64,000 bases of DNA from Ignavibacteriales bacterium (lineage in GTDB: Bacteria; Bacteroidota; Ignavibacteria; Ignavibacteriales; Ignavibacteriaceae), in NCBI GenBank assembly GCA_016707115.1, contig JADJIH010000003.1, forward strand, positions 1 to 64,000, written 5' to 3'. The notes under the pieces are model-generated. The model did not search any database. It was not told the origin of the DNA and saw only the letters and a list, made by a program, of their open reading frames with translations. Below, piece by piece: positions 8,432 to 18,613 of this stretch; positions within the stretch are counted from its first letter, which is position 1, and every line of letters starts with the position of its first letter. A program made the translations under genes and the position numbers.

Positions 8432-9588
8432 TATCTCGCATCCTCGACTGCAATAACTGTTTTGTTATACATCTCAGCTTCTTTGGATTTCTGTTTATCC
8501 TTTTCAGTTGCGTGATTATATATCGCAATGTTCATTAATATTCCGATCGAAGCACTAAGAAATATTATTGATGTTCCGCCATAACTAATAAATGGCAAAG
8601 CCAATCCTGTTGTAGGAAATAATCCAGTAGCAACAGCCGCATTTACAAAAGCATAAATGATTACAGAAAACGATATTCCAAATGCAAGCATTTGTCCAAA
8701 CTTATCCTTAGCTTTTTTGGCAATAAGAATTCCAGCAACAAACAAAACCATGTAAAAAAGTAAAACTACGACAACACCTAGAAATCCGGTTTCTTCACCA
8801 AGAATTGCAAAAATAAAATCACCGTAAGCTTCCGGTAAAAACAAATTACTTTGTCTGCTGTTTCCAATTCCAACACCAAATATTCCGCCGCTGCCAAGAC
8901 TTAACACACCTTGTTTTAATTGATGATTTAATTCGCCTCCATCACCAAAAGATCCAATAAAACTTAAGATTCTTTTTCGTGAGTGCGGCAAAATCATTGC
9001 AAAAGAACCTGCTGCAATAATCAAACTGGCTGATGAAACAAAAATGTGTTTTAGTTTAGCACCGCCAACGTATAACATCGTTAAAGAAATAACTACTATT
9101 AACGCCGCTGTACTTACGTTTGGCTGAATAAAAATCAATCCTGCAATTATCATAACCCAGATGAACAGATATAAAAATCCGTTTTTAAAATCCTGTATAT
9201 CATCTTTTTTCTTTTCCAACAAAAATGCTAGATGAACGATTAAAATTAATCTTGCAATATCAGCAGGTTGAATTGTTATAAAACCAAGATTCAACCACCT
9301 GCCAGCACCTTTAACTTGCGGGGCAATTAAAAGTGTAATGAACAATAATAATGCTGCACTTAAAATTGCAGGCTTGCTAAACTTTTTATAATACTCATAA
9401 GGTATAAAACTGAATGCCGCCATTAACACTAAACCTAAACCAACTCTAAACAAATGTGAGTTGAATAAATGAAATGAGCTATCAAATTTTGTTGCACTGT
9501 ATGTACTGCTTGCACTCATAACAATAACCAATCCTATTAGAATAAGACTGAATGTTGCAAAGAAAACTGTTACAGCTAATTTTTTCAT
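8431..9588 (-). CDS. ftsW: Peptidoglycan glycosyltransferase FtsW (SEDS family)
   Basis: A polytopic SEDS protein that polymerises lipid II at the septum together with FtsI. It has about ten hydrophobic segments. Family motifs include GAGRWLNLGFITIQPAD near residue 95-110 (with the usual W-L-x-hydrophobic-G pattern), the acidic loop with GEETGFLG, and TTGLALPFISYGGTS near the C-terminus. The length of 385 residues is normal. It overlaps murD by 4 bp and murG by 1 bp. The choice of FtsW over RodA comes from the dcw position. Confidence 0.95.
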   Translation of the reverse strand: MKKLAVTVFFATFSLILIGLVIVMSASSTYSATKFDSSFHLFNSHLFRVGLGLVLMAAFSFIPYEYYKKFSKPAILSAALLLFITLLIAPQVKGAGRWLNLGFITIQPADIARLILIVHLAFLLEKKKDDIQDFKNGFLYLFIWVMIIAGLIFIQPNVSTAALIVVISLTMLYVGGAKLKHIFVSSASLIIAAGSFAMILPHSRKRILSFIGSFGDGGELNHQLKQGVLSLGSGGIFGVGIGNSRQSNLFLPEAYGDFIFAILGEETGFLGVVVVLLFYMVLFVAGILIAKKAKDKFGQMLAFGISFSVIIYAFVNAAVATGLFPTTGLALPFISYGGTSIIFLSASIGILMNIAIYNHATEKDKQKSKEAEMYNKTVIAVEDAR

Positions 9589-10934
9589 TTATTGTTTATT
9601 ATCTCTTTAAAAACTTTTCCACGATGTTCGTAGTTATCAAACATATCAAAACTTGCACAAGCCGGAGAGAGCAAAACTACATCACCTTCTCTTGCTTCAC
9701 TTAATGCGGTATTGATAACATCATCAAAATCTTTTTTAATTTCTGTTTTTACTTTGCTATGAAAGTAATTAAAAACTTTTTCTGCTGATGAACCGATTGC
9801 ATAAATCTTTTTTACTTTTTCAATTACTAAATCTTCGATCATCGAGTAATCATTTCCTTTATCCTGTCCACCAAGAATTAGAAAAATTGGATCATCAAAA
9901 CTTTTTAGTGCAACTACTACAGAATCAACATTTGTAGCCTTTGAATCATTGATAAACTTAATTCCTTCAATGTCTCTTACTAATTCTAACCTATGTTCAA
10001 CGCCTTTAAAAGATTTTAAGGCTTCCAGAATCTTTTCATTATCCAGATTAAATATCTTTGCTGCAATTATAACTGCCATTGCATTCTGAATATTATGTTC
10101 CCCTTTTATATAGATTTCAGATACTTTACACGAAAATTCAACAACATCATTTCTTACAAATCTTACTTCATCATTTTCTAAATAACAGCCATTAGTAACT
10201 TTTTTACTTGTAGAGAAAAACAGAACATTACTTTTCGGTTTTTTGAAATATTGATTTAGCAATTCACTGTCTTTACTAAGTATTAAATAATCATTTGCAT
10301 CCTGATTTTCATAAATTTTTAATTTTGATAAAGCATATTTCTCAACACTATTTTCATATCTATTCAAATGATCAGGAGTAATATTTAATATCATAGCAAC
10401 CTTGGGCTTGAATTTATCAATCAAATCAAGTTGAAAACTTGAAATCTCAAGTGAAACAAATTCGCTTTCTTTTGTTGCTGTTGCTACTTCAGAAAATGCT
10501 AAACCAATATTTCCTGCTGAATAAGATTTAACTCCACATTCATTAAAAAGATAATCACATAAACTCGTTGTTGTAGTTTTTCCATTTGTTCCTGTAATTC
10601 CAATTACATTTGCTTTACAGAATGAAGAAGCAAATTCAAGTTCACTTATAATTTTTATGTTTTTTGTTTTTGCATTTTTAATAACTTCCGAATCTGAAGG
10701 AACACCAGGACTTACAATCATTAAATCGCAATCAAAAACTTTTTCTGTGTGATTAGAAATTTCAAAATCTATCTTTTCATTCTTTAAATATTCAATTGAT
10801 GATTTCAATTTTTCTTCTGAACCTGCATCACTAACAAATGGAATTGCTCCAAGTTGTTTAGCAAGTTTGGCTGCGCCAAGTCCGCTTCTAACAGCGCCAA
10901 TGATTGATATTTTTTTATTTTTTATTTCTAACAT
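9585..10934 (-). CDS. murD: UDP-N-acetylmuramoylalanine--D-glutamate ligase MurD
   Basis: MurD adds D-glutamate to UDP-MurNAc-L-Ala. The N-terminal nucleotide-binding start is ISIIGAVRSGLGAAKL, the ATP loop is GITGTNGKTTTT, and the C-terminal domain has FINDSKATN and LILGGQDKGNDYS. I place the start at ATG 10934, giving MLEIKNKKISIIG and a normal length of 449 residues. An upstream alternative at 10973 would lie inside mraY. The gap to the mraY stop is one base. Confidence 0.96.
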   Translation of the reverse strand: MLEIKNKKISIIGAVRSGLGAAKLAKQLGAIPFVSDAGSEEKLKSSIEYLKNEKIDFEISNHTEKVFDCDLMIVSPGVPSDSEVIKNAKTKNIKIISELEFASSFCKANVIGITGTNGKTTTTSLCDYLFNECGVKSYSAGNIGLAFSEVATATKESEFVSLEISSFQLDLIDKFKPKVAMILNITPDHLNRYENSVEKYALSKLKIYENQDANDYLILSKDSELLNQYFKKPKSNVLFFSTSKKVTNGCYLENDEVRFVRNDVVEFSCKVSEIYIKGEHNIQNAMAVIIAAKIFNLDNEKILEALKSFKGVEHRLELVRDIEGIKFINDSKATNVDSVVVALKSFDDPIFLILGGQDKGNDYSMIEDLVIEKVKKIYAIGSSAEKVFNYFHSKVKTEIKKDFDDVINTALSEAREGDVVLLSPACASFDMFDNYEHRGKVFKEIINNK

Positions 10935-10935
10935 C

Positions 10936-12045
10936 TTATCTAATCTTAAATGAAACCAAACTAATAATTGCAAGAATTATCGCGATTATGTACGCACGCA
11001 TAACAATTTTTGGTTCCGGCCAACCAATCATTTCAAAATGATGATGAACAGGAGCCATTTTAAAAACTCGTTTACCTTCACCAAATTTTTTCTTGGTGTA
11101 TTTGAAATAAAGTCTTTGGATTATCACAGATAATGTTTCCATAAAAAATATTCCACCGAGAATTGGTATAAACAATTCTTTCTTTATCAACACAGCAATA
11201 ATTCCAAACGCACCACCAAGTGCAAGCGAGCCTGTATCGCCCATAAATACTTGCGCCGGATAAGAATTGAACCAAAGAAAACCTAAACCAGCACCAACAA
11301 GGGCTGCAATAAAAACTGTAAGTTCACCTGCGCCCGGCATATAAAGAATATCAAGATAATCAGCAAAGATTGCGTTACCACTAAAGTATGAGAGTAAAGC
11401 TAGCGCAATCATTACAATTATAATCACACCAGTTGCCAATCCATCTAATCCATCCGTTAAGTTAACAGCGTTTGAAGTTGCGGTAATTATAAATACAACG
11501 GCAGGGATGTATAGTATTGAAAAATTCAAATTTACATTCTTTAAGAATGGAACTGTTGTCAACGTACTAAAACCTTCAAACTCAGGAGAAAAATAAATTA
11601 CTGTGCCAACAACTAATCCAATAAATATCTGTCCCATTAATTTGTAACGAGCAATCAATCCGTTTGGATATTTTTTTATTACTTTTAAATAGTCATCCAG
11701 AAAACCTACAGCACTTAACCAAAGTGTACCAACAAGAATTAATATTATATAGGTGCTTTTCAAATCACCCCAAAGTAAAACCGGAATTGTTACTGACAGA
11801 ATAATTATCAAACCACCCATTGTTGGTGTGCCGGCTTTTGACCAATGAAATTTTGGTCCATCAGCTTTTTTTGCTTCACCAATTTGATGCGCCTGAAGCT
11901 TCTTAATAATTTTTGGTCCAAGATAGAATGCTAGAAACAATCCTGTTATTGCTGCTAGCCCTGAACGAAATGTTAAGAATCTAAAAATATCAAATCCTGG
12001 TGGATTGAATGTTTTATTTATATATTCAAATAAATAGTAAAGCAT
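10936..12045 (-). CDS. mraY: Phospho-N-acetylmuramoyl-pentapeptide-transferase MraY
   Basis: A polytopic membrane enzyme that transfers phospho-MurNAc-pentapeptide to undecaprenyl phosphate, making lipid I. Recognised motifs are the HWSKAGTPTMGG segment, the aspartates of VGFLDDYLKV, NAVNLTDGLDGLA, and the C-terminal MAPVHHHFE. The length of 369 residues is normal. It directly follows murF (1-base boundary) and precedes murD. Confidence 0.98.
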   Translation of the reverse strand: MLYYLFEYINKTFNPPGFDIFRFLTFRSGLAAITGLFLAFYLGPKIIKKLQAHQIGEAKKADGPKFHWSKAGTPTMGGLIIILSVTIPVLLWGDLKSTYIILILVGTLWLSAVGFLDDYLKVIKKYPNGLIARYKLMGQIFIGLVVGTVIYFSPEFEGFSTLTTVPFLKNVNLNFSILYIPAVVFIITATSNAVNLTDGLDGLATGVIIIVMIALALLSYFSGNAIFADYLDILYMPGAGELTVFIAALVGAGLGFLWFNSYPAQVFMGDTGSLALGGAFGIIAVLIKKELFIPILGGIFFMETLSVIIQRLYFKYTKKKFGEGKRVFKMAPVHHHFEMIGWPEPKIVMRAYIIAIILAIISLVSFKIR

Positions 12046-13434
12046 TTAAATTTTGGTTGATTCAATAATTGAAACAAATTCTTCCATTTTCATTCCGCGT
12101 GAACCTTTAACTAGGACAACAGAATTTTTAATCTCTAATTTTTGCAAATGTTTTTTTAATGATTCACGATCAATAAAATGCTGATGAATTTTTGTTTTTC
12201 CGTTAAGTTTTTGATTCATCAACTTCATCATTTTGCCAATAGAATAAACTTCATCAACTTTTGTTTTATTGATAAAACTAGCTAAGTCTAAGTGTTTTGA
12301 TTTTGATTCATTACCTAATTCGAACATATCACCAAGAACAGCAATTTTTCTTTTTTTTGATTCAATCCTATTCAGGATTTCTAAAGACGATTTCATCGAA
12401 TCTGGATTTGCATTATAAGTATCATTAATCAAAGTAAACTGTTTAAGATTTTTAATTTCTAATCTTTTGTTGTAAGATTTTATTTTCTTTACAGCTTTTT
12501 GGATGTGTGAATTAGTTAATCCAAGCTCACATGCAATTGCATAAGCAACTGTAAAGTTTAGAACATTTTTCTCGCCACTAATTGGCAAAGTCGTAGAAAA
12601 AACATTTTTCTTGCTTTTAATTTCAATTTGTGGTCTTGCTAACTTATCATAGCCTTTAATTGCTGCTCTGTAATCAGCTTTTTCATTTAATGCAAAAGTG
12701 ATTTTATTTTTTATTTTCTTTCCAAATTCTTTTAGAAGCTTATCATTATTATTAATAAAAACTTTTCCACCATTCTTAATTGTTTCTATTAGTATTGCGA
12801 CTTTCTCAGTAAAAACACCTTTACGATTCTTTAAATATTCTAAATGTGAATCACCAATGTTTGTTATCAATGCTAAATCAGGGCTTACAATCTTTGATGT
12901 ATATGGAATCTCACCAAAATGATTTGTTCCAAGTTCTGCAACTAAAACGTTATGTTTTTCATTTGTACTAAGAATCGTTAAAGGCACACCAATGTGATTA
13001 TTATTATTTGCAACAGTTTTATTAACCTTAAACTTTTCAGAAAGCAAAGTTGCAAGAATTTCTTTTGTTGTTGTTTTTCCAGCACTTCCAGTTATTCCAA
13101 TTACTGTAGCATTAAGTTTAGATCTCCAGAGTCTTGCAACATCACCTAAAGCAATTGCTGTATCTTTAACTGTTATAACTGGAATTTCAACTTCACTTAA
13201 TTTCTTAAAATACTTTTCATTAATGATTACAGCATAAGCACCTTTTTTTACAACATCATCAATAAAATCGTGTCCATCAAATCGTTCGCCTTTTATTGCA
13301 ATAAACAAAGTATTTTTTTTGATGTCTCTTGAATCTATCGAAATATGATAAATAGATTTAAACATATCAGGATTGTATATCACTGCTGTTGGGATATTAA
13401 AAATATCTTCTATGTTTAAATATATTTTTTTCAT
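12046..13434 (-). CDS. murF: UDP-N-acetylmuramoyl-tripeptide--D-alanyl-D-alanine ligase MurF
   Basis: MurF adds D-Ala-D-Ala to complete the stem pentapeptide. The N-terminal substrate domain has SIDSRDIKKNTLFIAIKGERFDG in two blocks, the ATP loop is GITGSAGKTTTKE, and INDTYNANPDSM is the MurF-specific central motif. The length is 462 residues. It overlaps murE by 4 bp. Lysine-rich composition and AT-rich codons match the neighbouring genes. Confidence 0.97.
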   Translation of the reverse strand: MKKIYLNIEDIFNIPTAVIYNPDMFKSIYHISIDSRDIKKNTLFIAIKGERFDGHDFIDDVVKKGAYAVIINEKYFKKLSEVEIPVITVKDTAIALGDVARLWRSKLNATVIGITGSAGKTTTKEILATLLSEKFKVNKTVANNNNHIGVPLTILSTNEKHNVLVAELGTNHFGEIPYTSKIVSPDLALITNIGDSHLEYLKNRKGVFTEKVAILIETIKNGGKVFINNNDKLLKEFGKKIKNKITFALNEKADYRAAIKGYDKLARPQIEIKSKKNVFSTTLPISGEKNVLNFTVAYAIACELGLTNSHIQKAVKKIKSYNKRLEIKNLKQFTLINDTYNANPDSMKSSLEILNRIESKKRKIAVLGDMFELGNESKSKHLDLASFINKTKVDEVYSIGKMMKLMNQKLNGKTKIHQHFIDRESLKKHLQKLEIKNSVVLVKGSRGMKMEEFVSIIESTKI

Positions 13435-14900
13435 TTTGTTAAATACTTTAATGCAACTTCTCGATCAGAAAAATGATTTCTAATTCCGTTTATTTCTTGA
13501 TAATTCTCATGTCCTTTACCGGCAATCAAAATTACAGCGTCATCATTAGAATTTTTAATGGCTTTCTTAATAGCTTCTTCCCTGTTTTCTTCAACTTCAA
13601 AATTATTTTTTGAAATTCCTTTTTTGATATCTTCAATTATCTCATAAGGATTTTCTGTTCTTGGATTATCTGAAGTAACAAATACTTTATCACTCAACTC
13701 ACTTGCAACTTTACCCATAATCGGTCTTTTTGTTTTATCACGATCACCACCACAGCCAAATACTGTTACAACCTGATTTTTATCTTTTACAATTTCTCTA
13801 ACAGCCTGCAATGCTTTTTCTAAACTATCAGCTGTATGCGAATAATCAACAATTACTTTTTTCTTTCCACTTCCAAGAACTTCAAATCTGCCGGGAACTT
13901 GTGGAGATGATTTTATTCCTTCTACAATTTTATTCGAATTAATTCCTAAACTATGAGCTGCTGCAAAAGCAGAAGTTGCATTGTAAGCATTAAATGTTCC
14001 GATTAAGGTTGTATGAATTTTATAATCAACTTTGTTGTGTGTGATTGTAAAATCTGTTCCGTTCAAATCGTAAGCAATATTTTTAATTTGATAATCTGAA
14101 TTATCTGAAACGCCATAACTAACAATTTTTGCTTTTGAATCCTGAATCATCTTTTGTGAACCACTATCATCAGAATTTATGATTGCAAAAGAATTTGAAC
14201 CTAATCCATCGAATAAAATTTTCTTTGCATTTAAATATTCATCAAATGTTTGATGAAAATCCAAATGATCCGAAGTAATGTTAGAAAATATTGCTGCTAT
14301 AAAATCCAATCCATAAACTCTATTTAATACTAATGAATGCGAAGACACTTCCATTACTGAATATGAACAACCTGCTTGAATCATATCATAAAATAATCTG
14401 TTCAGATCATTCGATTCAGGCGTGGTTAATTTTGAGTCAACTTTTGCATCACCAGCATAATTTGCAATTGTTCCAACTAATCCAGTTTTATAACCTGCGT
14501 TTTGCAAAATGTTTTTCAAAATAAATGTTGTTGTTGTTTTACCGTTTGTTCCGGTTATTCCAATAAGTTTTAATTTGTTTGTTGGACCTTTATAGAATCC
14601 TTTTGATAATTCAGCTAATGCTTTTCTGCAATCGGTAACCAAAATTTTTGCAATCTGTGAATGAGTTATCAAATCATCTGGAATCGCATTATCATCTTCA
14701 ACAACAACTGCAACAGCACCTTTATTAATTGCATCCTGAAGGAACTTGTGTCCATCAGTTTTATATCCTTTTATAGCAACAAAAACAGAATTCTTCTGAA
14801 CTTTTCTTGAATCATAAACTATATCAGCAACGTCCCTTCTCTGAACTTCGCCAGTTACTTGAATAGCGTGAACACTATTTAGAAGCTGAGTTAATTCCAT
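13431..14900 (-). CDS. murE: UDP-MurNAc-L-Ala-D-Glu--2,6-diaminopimelate ligase MurE
   Basis: MurE adds the third stem amino acid. The ATP loop GITGTNGKTTTT is at about residues 113-124, VMEVSSHSL follows at 182-190, and DNPRTENP begins at 411. The arginine in DNPR is the family marker for meso-diaminopimelate as substrate rather than lysine, so DAP-type peptidoglycan is predicted. The length of 489 residues is normal. It begins one base after ftsI ends and overlaps murF by 4 bp. Confidence 0.97.
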   Translation of the reverse strand: MELTQLLNSVHAIQVTGEVQRRDVADIVYDSRKVQKNSVFVAIKGYKTDGHKFLQDAINKGAVAVVVEDDNAIPDDLITHSQIAKILVTDCRKALAELSKGFYKGPTNKLKLIGITGTNGKTTTTFILKNILQNAGYKTGLVGTIANYAGDAKVDSKLTTPESNDLNRLFYDMIQAGCSYSVMEVSSHSLVLNRVYGLDFIAAIFSNITSDHLDFHQTFDEYLNAKKILFDGLGSNSFAIINSDDSGSQKMIQDSKAKIVSYGVSDNSDYQIKNIAYDLNGTDFTITHNKVDYKIHTTLIGTFNAYNATSAFAAAHSLGINSNKIVEGIKSSPQVPGRFEVLGSGKKKVIVDYSHTADSLEKALQAVREIVKDKNQVVTVFGCGGDRDKTKRPIMGKVASELSDKVFVTSDNPRTENPYEIIEDIKKGISKNNFEVEENREEAIKKAIKNSNDDAVILIAGKGHENYQEINGIRNHFSDREVALKYLTK

Positions 14901-16886
14901 TTATAAAGATGCTCCTCTAACCTGGTACTCAGAACATTCAATTAAACAAATATCTTTACCATTTAACTTCTGTCCAGGAGCTATGCTCTGAGAAGTAATA
15001 ATGCCCGTGCCTTTAATTTTATATTTAACTCCAAGTTTTGTTAAAGCGTAAATCGCATCTTTAATCTGGCAGTTAACAAGATCCGGCATTTTATTATTTG
15101 AAGATACTTTTACTTCTTTAACGCTAATTGGTTTAATTTGAGTCTTAGTTCGCTCATCATCGCCAGAATTATCTTCAGCAAATTTTAAATTTTTCATTAA
15201 ATCCGGATTTAAGTATTGCTGAAATTTCTCAATATCATTCTGAACAATTCTTTCTGCAACACTTTTAAAAATAGGTGCTGCAACTAATCCACCATATCTG
15301 CCCTGATCAGGAGAATTCAAAAGTATTAAACAGACAACTTGAGGATTTTCAACAGGGAAAAATCCTACGAAAGATGAATTGTAATGCTGCTTAGAATAAC
15401 TTCCATCAACCAACTTTTGTGAAGTTCCTGTTTTACCGCCAATAGAAATTAATTCTGAAAAAGCTTTTTTCCCTGTCCCGTTTTTTACAACTCCACCTAA
15501 CAAATCTCTCATAACATCAGAAGTTTCAGTTGATATTACTCTTCGTATCTCCTTAGGTGCAAATTCATAGACCAGCTCATCATTTTGACTAATTTGTCTT
15601 TGAATTAATTGTGGTTCGTACAATACTCCGCCATTAACTAAGGCACAATAACCAGCAGCTATCTGAACAGGTGTTACGGAAATTTCATATCCAAAAGAAA
15701 GGTAAGTTTTTGAAACTTTGGACCATTCATTTGGTTTCCTCAATCTGCCTGCTGTTTCACCTGGCAGAGTAAGCGATGTAGAATTTCCGAATCCAAATCC
15801 TCTTAAGTATTTAAAATATTTTTCGTCATCAATTCTTTGAACAAGTTTTGCAACACCGATATTACTTGATTGTTCGAGTATTTCAACAACATTTAAACTT
15901 TTAAACGGATGAGTATCTCTAATATTTACTGATTGATATTTATACTTTCCATTTTCAAGATTTAACTTCTCATTAAGTCTGCACAATTTCTGGTCAATCA
16001 ATGATGCAAGAGTAAATGATTTGAATGTGGAACCGGGTTCATAAGTATCCGTAATTGCACGATTTCTTCTTTGAAAATCATTGTACTTCCAATATTCATT
16101 TGGATTAAAGTCATCTATGTTTGCAAGTGCAAGGACTTCGCCGGTATTCGGATCCATAATAACGCCTGTACCTGAAATTGCACCATATTCTTCTACTCCC
16201 TTTCTTAGCTCATCTTCCAGAATAAACTGATAACTTTTATCAATTGTTAAATAAAAATCATCACCCGATACAGCTGGATTTATTTCTTCATCATCAACAG
16301 TTACTGTTTCACCAACAGCATTCTTTTGAATAATTCTGGATCCATCTTCACCATTCAAAGCATCTTCATAATATTCTGAGATACCCATTACGCCCTTATC
16401 TTCGTTATCCAAATAACCAAGAACATGTGCAGCAAGATTATCGTAATGAAATACTCTTGTTGGTTCTTCTTTATAAAAAAATCCTGAATATTTAAGCTTC
16501 TTTAATGAAGAGGCAATTTCTAATGATGCTTTCTTCTCAATACAAATGGTCTTCTTTGAACCTTTCATAAGATTCAAATAATAAGTTTTACTCTTCTTGA
16601 ATTTCTTTGCAAAGACTTGAGCTATTTCATTTTTATGTTTCTGTTTGATCATTCTCAAATCAACATAAAAAGAAACATCCGAACGATTGTAGACTAACAA
16701 AACATTATTACGGTCATATATCAATCCGCGCTCAGCTTCAATTTTTTCAACACCCGTCTGCTGTCTTTGTGCATAGTAAGAATATTCTTCTGCATGAACG
16801 ATCTGAATATCAACCAGCTTAATCACCAATGCGATGAAAAAGATAAGAATTGATATTATTACTAATAGTGCGCGAGAGTTATTCAT
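14901..16886 (-). CDS. ftsI: Septal penicillin-binding protein FtsI (class B PBP) with a C-terminal PASTA domain
   Basis: A transpeptidase that cross-links septal peptidoglycan, partner of FtsW. One N-terminal membrane segment (residues 7-27), a PBP dimerisation domain, then the transpeptidase with the active-site serine in STFK (286-289), SSN (340-342) and KTG (485-487). A single PASTA-like domain (VKVSSNNKMPDLVNC onward, about 590-655) ends the protein, which explains the length of 661 residues. It overlaps ftsL by 8 bp. PASTA domains in class B PBPs bind peptidoglycan or beta-lactams in some families; its use here is not known. Confidence 0.96.
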   Translation of the reverse strand: MNNSRALLVIISILIFFIALVIKLVDIQIVHAEEYSYYAQRQQTGVEKIEAERGLIYDRNNVLLVYNRSDVSFYVDLRMIKQKHKNEIAQVFAKKFKKSKTYYLNLMKGSKKTICIEKKASLEIASSLKKLKYSGFFYKEEPTRVFHYDNLAAHVLGYLDNEDKGVMGISEYYEDALNGEDGSRIIQKNAVGETVTVDDEEINPAVSGDDFYLTIDKSYQFILEDELRKGVEEYGAISGTGVIMDPNTGEVLALANIDDFNPNEYWKYNDFQRRNRAITDTYEPGSTFKSFTLASLIDQKLCRLNEKLNLENGKYKYQSVNIRDTHPFKSLNVVEILEQSSNIGVAKLVQRIDDEKYFKYLRGFGFGNSTSLTLPGETAGRLRKPNEWSKVSKTYLSFGYEISVTPVQIAAGYCALVNGGVLYEPQLIQRQISQNDELVYEFAPKEIRRVISTETSDVMRDLLGGVVKNGTGKKAFSELISIGGKTGTSQKLVDGSYSKQHYNSSFVGFFPVENPQVVCLILLNSPDQGRYGGLVAAPIFKSVAERIVQNDIEKFQQYLNPDLMKNLKFAEDNSGDDERTKTQIKPISVKEVKVSSNNKMPDLVNCQIKDAIYALTKLGVKYKIKGTGIITSQSIAPGQKLNGKDICLIECSEYQVRGASL

Positions 16887-17208
16887 ACTTTTCTATTAAA
16901 ATCTCGTTTATTTCTTCAATTTTGCTGAGATCATATTTAATAACGAACGCTGGTTCAATATTTCTTATTAAACCAAGATCTGCTTTAGCTACAGCAACAA
17001 TTCTTTCTTCAGAGGTTACTGTTTGATATTCTGCAGTAAGTTTAATTTTTCTCTGACTTTCTGATTTAAAAGTTTTTTCTGCTTTGTCTCTCTGCAAAAG
17101 AAATTGTTCATATTTAAGTTTTAAACCAACGCTAACCAATGCAAACACAGTTACTATTAGTAAAAGTGTTATAAGTAAGAATATTGCTGGTTTAGAACTT
17201 TTTTTCAT
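16879..17208 (-). CDS. ftsL: FtsL-like cell division protein
   Basis: A 109-residue bitopic protein with one membrane helix (about residues 8-27, AIFLLITLLLIVTVFALVSV) followed by a predicted coiled coil (KYEQFLLQRDKAEKTFKSES) and a short C-terminal tail. FtsL family sequences are poorly conserved; the assignment rests on size, topology and position between rsmH and ftsI. It overlaps rsmH by 4 bp and ftsI by 8 bp. Confidence 0.85.
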   Translation of the reverse strand: MKKSSKPAIFLLITLLLIVTVFALVSVGLKLKYEQFLLQRDKAEKTFKSESQRKIKLTAEYQTVTSEERIVAVAKADLGLIRNIEPAFVIKYDLSKIEEINEILIEKYE

Positions 17209-18128
17209 ATTCTTTCAGCAGCTCTTAGTTTTGCACTTCTTGCACGATAGTTATTTCTAATTTCTTCATCAGTCGGTAAAAGCGGTTTTCTATTAATTAA
17301 TTTTAATCTTGCATCTTTTTTAATCAATCCCAGCGGATCTTCCTTTGGACTTAAGCTCACAATAGTTTCAGCTTTAAAAAAATCTTTAACAATTCTATCC
17401 TCAAGCGAATGATATGATATAACAACTATGCGTCCCCCCTTTTTTAAAACTTTAAGTGAATTTTCCAGAAACAGTTTAAGGTTACCTAATTCATCATTTA
17501 CATAGATTCTAAGAGCTTGAAATATTCTTGATAAAGTTTTGCGCTGAAAATTTTGCGGAACCAATTCACTAATAATTGAAACTAACTGCCCTGTTGTTTC
17601 AATCTTTTTTACCGCACGTCTTTCAACTATTGTCCTTGATATCTTTCGTGAATTTTTCTCTTCCCCGAATTCATAAAAAACATTTGCAAGATCTTCTTCT
17701 GTAAAAGTATTAATTATATCAGCAGCGGTTACTTTCTTTGTTTTATCCATTCGTAAATCAAGAAACGCATCACTACGGTATGTAAACCCTGAATCGGGAT
17801 TATCCAACTGAAATGATGATACTCCTAAATCTGCAAGTACACCATCGTAATTTTGTATTGATTCTATTTTTGCAATCACATCAATCAAAGAGTAATTAAA
17901 ATTATATAAACTAACTCCGTGTTGTTCAACAAATTTTTTTCTTGAGAACTCAAATGCATCTGTATCTACGTCAGATGCTATGAGACGACCATCATCATTT
18001 AGTCTTTTCAGGATTTCACTTGAGTGCCCTGCAAAACCCAGAGTAGCATCAAAGTAAATTCCAGAACTATCAGTAATTAAAAGATCCAAGCTTTCTTTAA
18101 GCATCACAGGAGTATGATGCTCACTCAT
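17205..18128 (-). CDS. rsmH: 16S rRNA (cytosine1402-N4)-methyltransferase RsmH (MraW)
   Basis: An S-adenosylmethionine-dependent enzyme that methylates C1402 of 16S rRNA. Diagnostic motifs are HTPVMLKESLDLL at the start, FDATLGFAGHS (SAM loop), GVLADLGVSSFQLD, GFTYRSDAFLDLRMD and VVISYHSLEDRIVK. The length of 307 residues is normal. It overlaps mraZ and ftsL by 4 bp each, so it is translated as part of the operon. Confidence 0.98.
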   Translation of the reverse strand: MSEHHTPVMLKESLDLLITDSSGIYFDATLGFAGHSSEILKRLNDDGRLIASDVDTDAFEFSRKKFVEQHGVSLYNFNYSLIDVIAKIESIQNYDGVLADLGVSSFQLDNPDSGFTYRSDAFLDLRMDKTKKVTAADIINTFTEEDLANVFYEFGEEKNSRKISRTIVERRAVKKIETTGQLVSIISELVPQNFQRKTLSRIFQALRIYVNDELGNLKLFLENSLKVLKKGGRIVVISYHSLEDRIVKDFFKAETIVSLSPKEDPLGLIKKDARLKLINRKPLLPTDEEIRNNYRARSAKLRAAERI

Positions 18129-18565
18129 TTCGTAGCCATAACTTTAGCTGCTATCTCTTCATACGTTTGCGGTGATTGTAATAAATACTCTTCGTAAACT
18201 TTTGGATTCCAAACTTCTATTTTTTTAAGTGCACCAAGTATCAAAACTTCTTTTTCAATCTTTGCATAAGTAATAAGAGTTGATGGAATCATAATTCTCG
18301 ATTGCCCATCCATAACATCTTCAGCTGCAAACTGAACAAACATTCTTATGAATCTTGCATCATCAGGCTGAAAAGAATTTAAGTTCAAAAGTGATTCTTC
18401 AATCTTCTGCCATTCATCCAATGGATACAAATCGATGCAATTGGATAGACCCCTGGTCATCACAAACGTTTCGTTTGCATCTGCAGAAATATGCTTTCTA
18501 AGTTTAGCCGGAATGGCAATCCGGCCTTTAGAATCTATTGAATATGTAAACTGACCTCTAAACAT
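18125..18565 (-). CDS. mraZ: Transcriptional regulator MraZ
   Basis: An AbrB-like DNA-binding protein that controls the dcw operon. The protein begins MFRGQFTYSIDSKGRIAIPAKLR, the classic first SpoVT/AbrB repeat. The second repeat includes DVMDGQSRIMIPSTLITYA, with the conserved D-x-x-G-R-I/M pattern. I chose ATG at 18565, with AGAGAGA before it, over a GTG at 18607 because every family member starts at MFRG. A MraZ-type operator lies 24-48 bp upstream. Length is 146 residues. Confidence 0.96.
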   Translation of the reverse strand: MFRGQFTYSIDSKGRIAIPAKLRKHISADANETFVMTRGLSNCIDLYPLDEWQKIEESLLNLNSFQPDDARFIRMFVQFAAEDVMDGQSRIMIPSTLITYAKIEKEVLILGALKKIEVWNPKVYEEYLLQSPQTYEEIAAKVMATK

Positions 18566-18588
18566 TCTCTCTCTTATTTGGGATAATT

Positions 18589-18613
18589 CCACATTTTTCC
18601 CCACCACAACCCA
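18589..18613 (-). promoter_or_regulatory. MraZ operator (three TGGGN-like motifs at 10-bp spacing)
   Basis: Read on the minus strand the motifs are TGGGT (18613-18609), TGGGG (18603-18599) and a weaker TGTGG (18593-18589), each separated by exactly five bases. This is the arrangement shown for MraZ boxes in Escherichia coli (TGGGN repeats with 5-nt spacers). It lies between the probable -10 box and the mraZ start codon, as expected for autoregulation of the dcw operon. Confidence 0.75.
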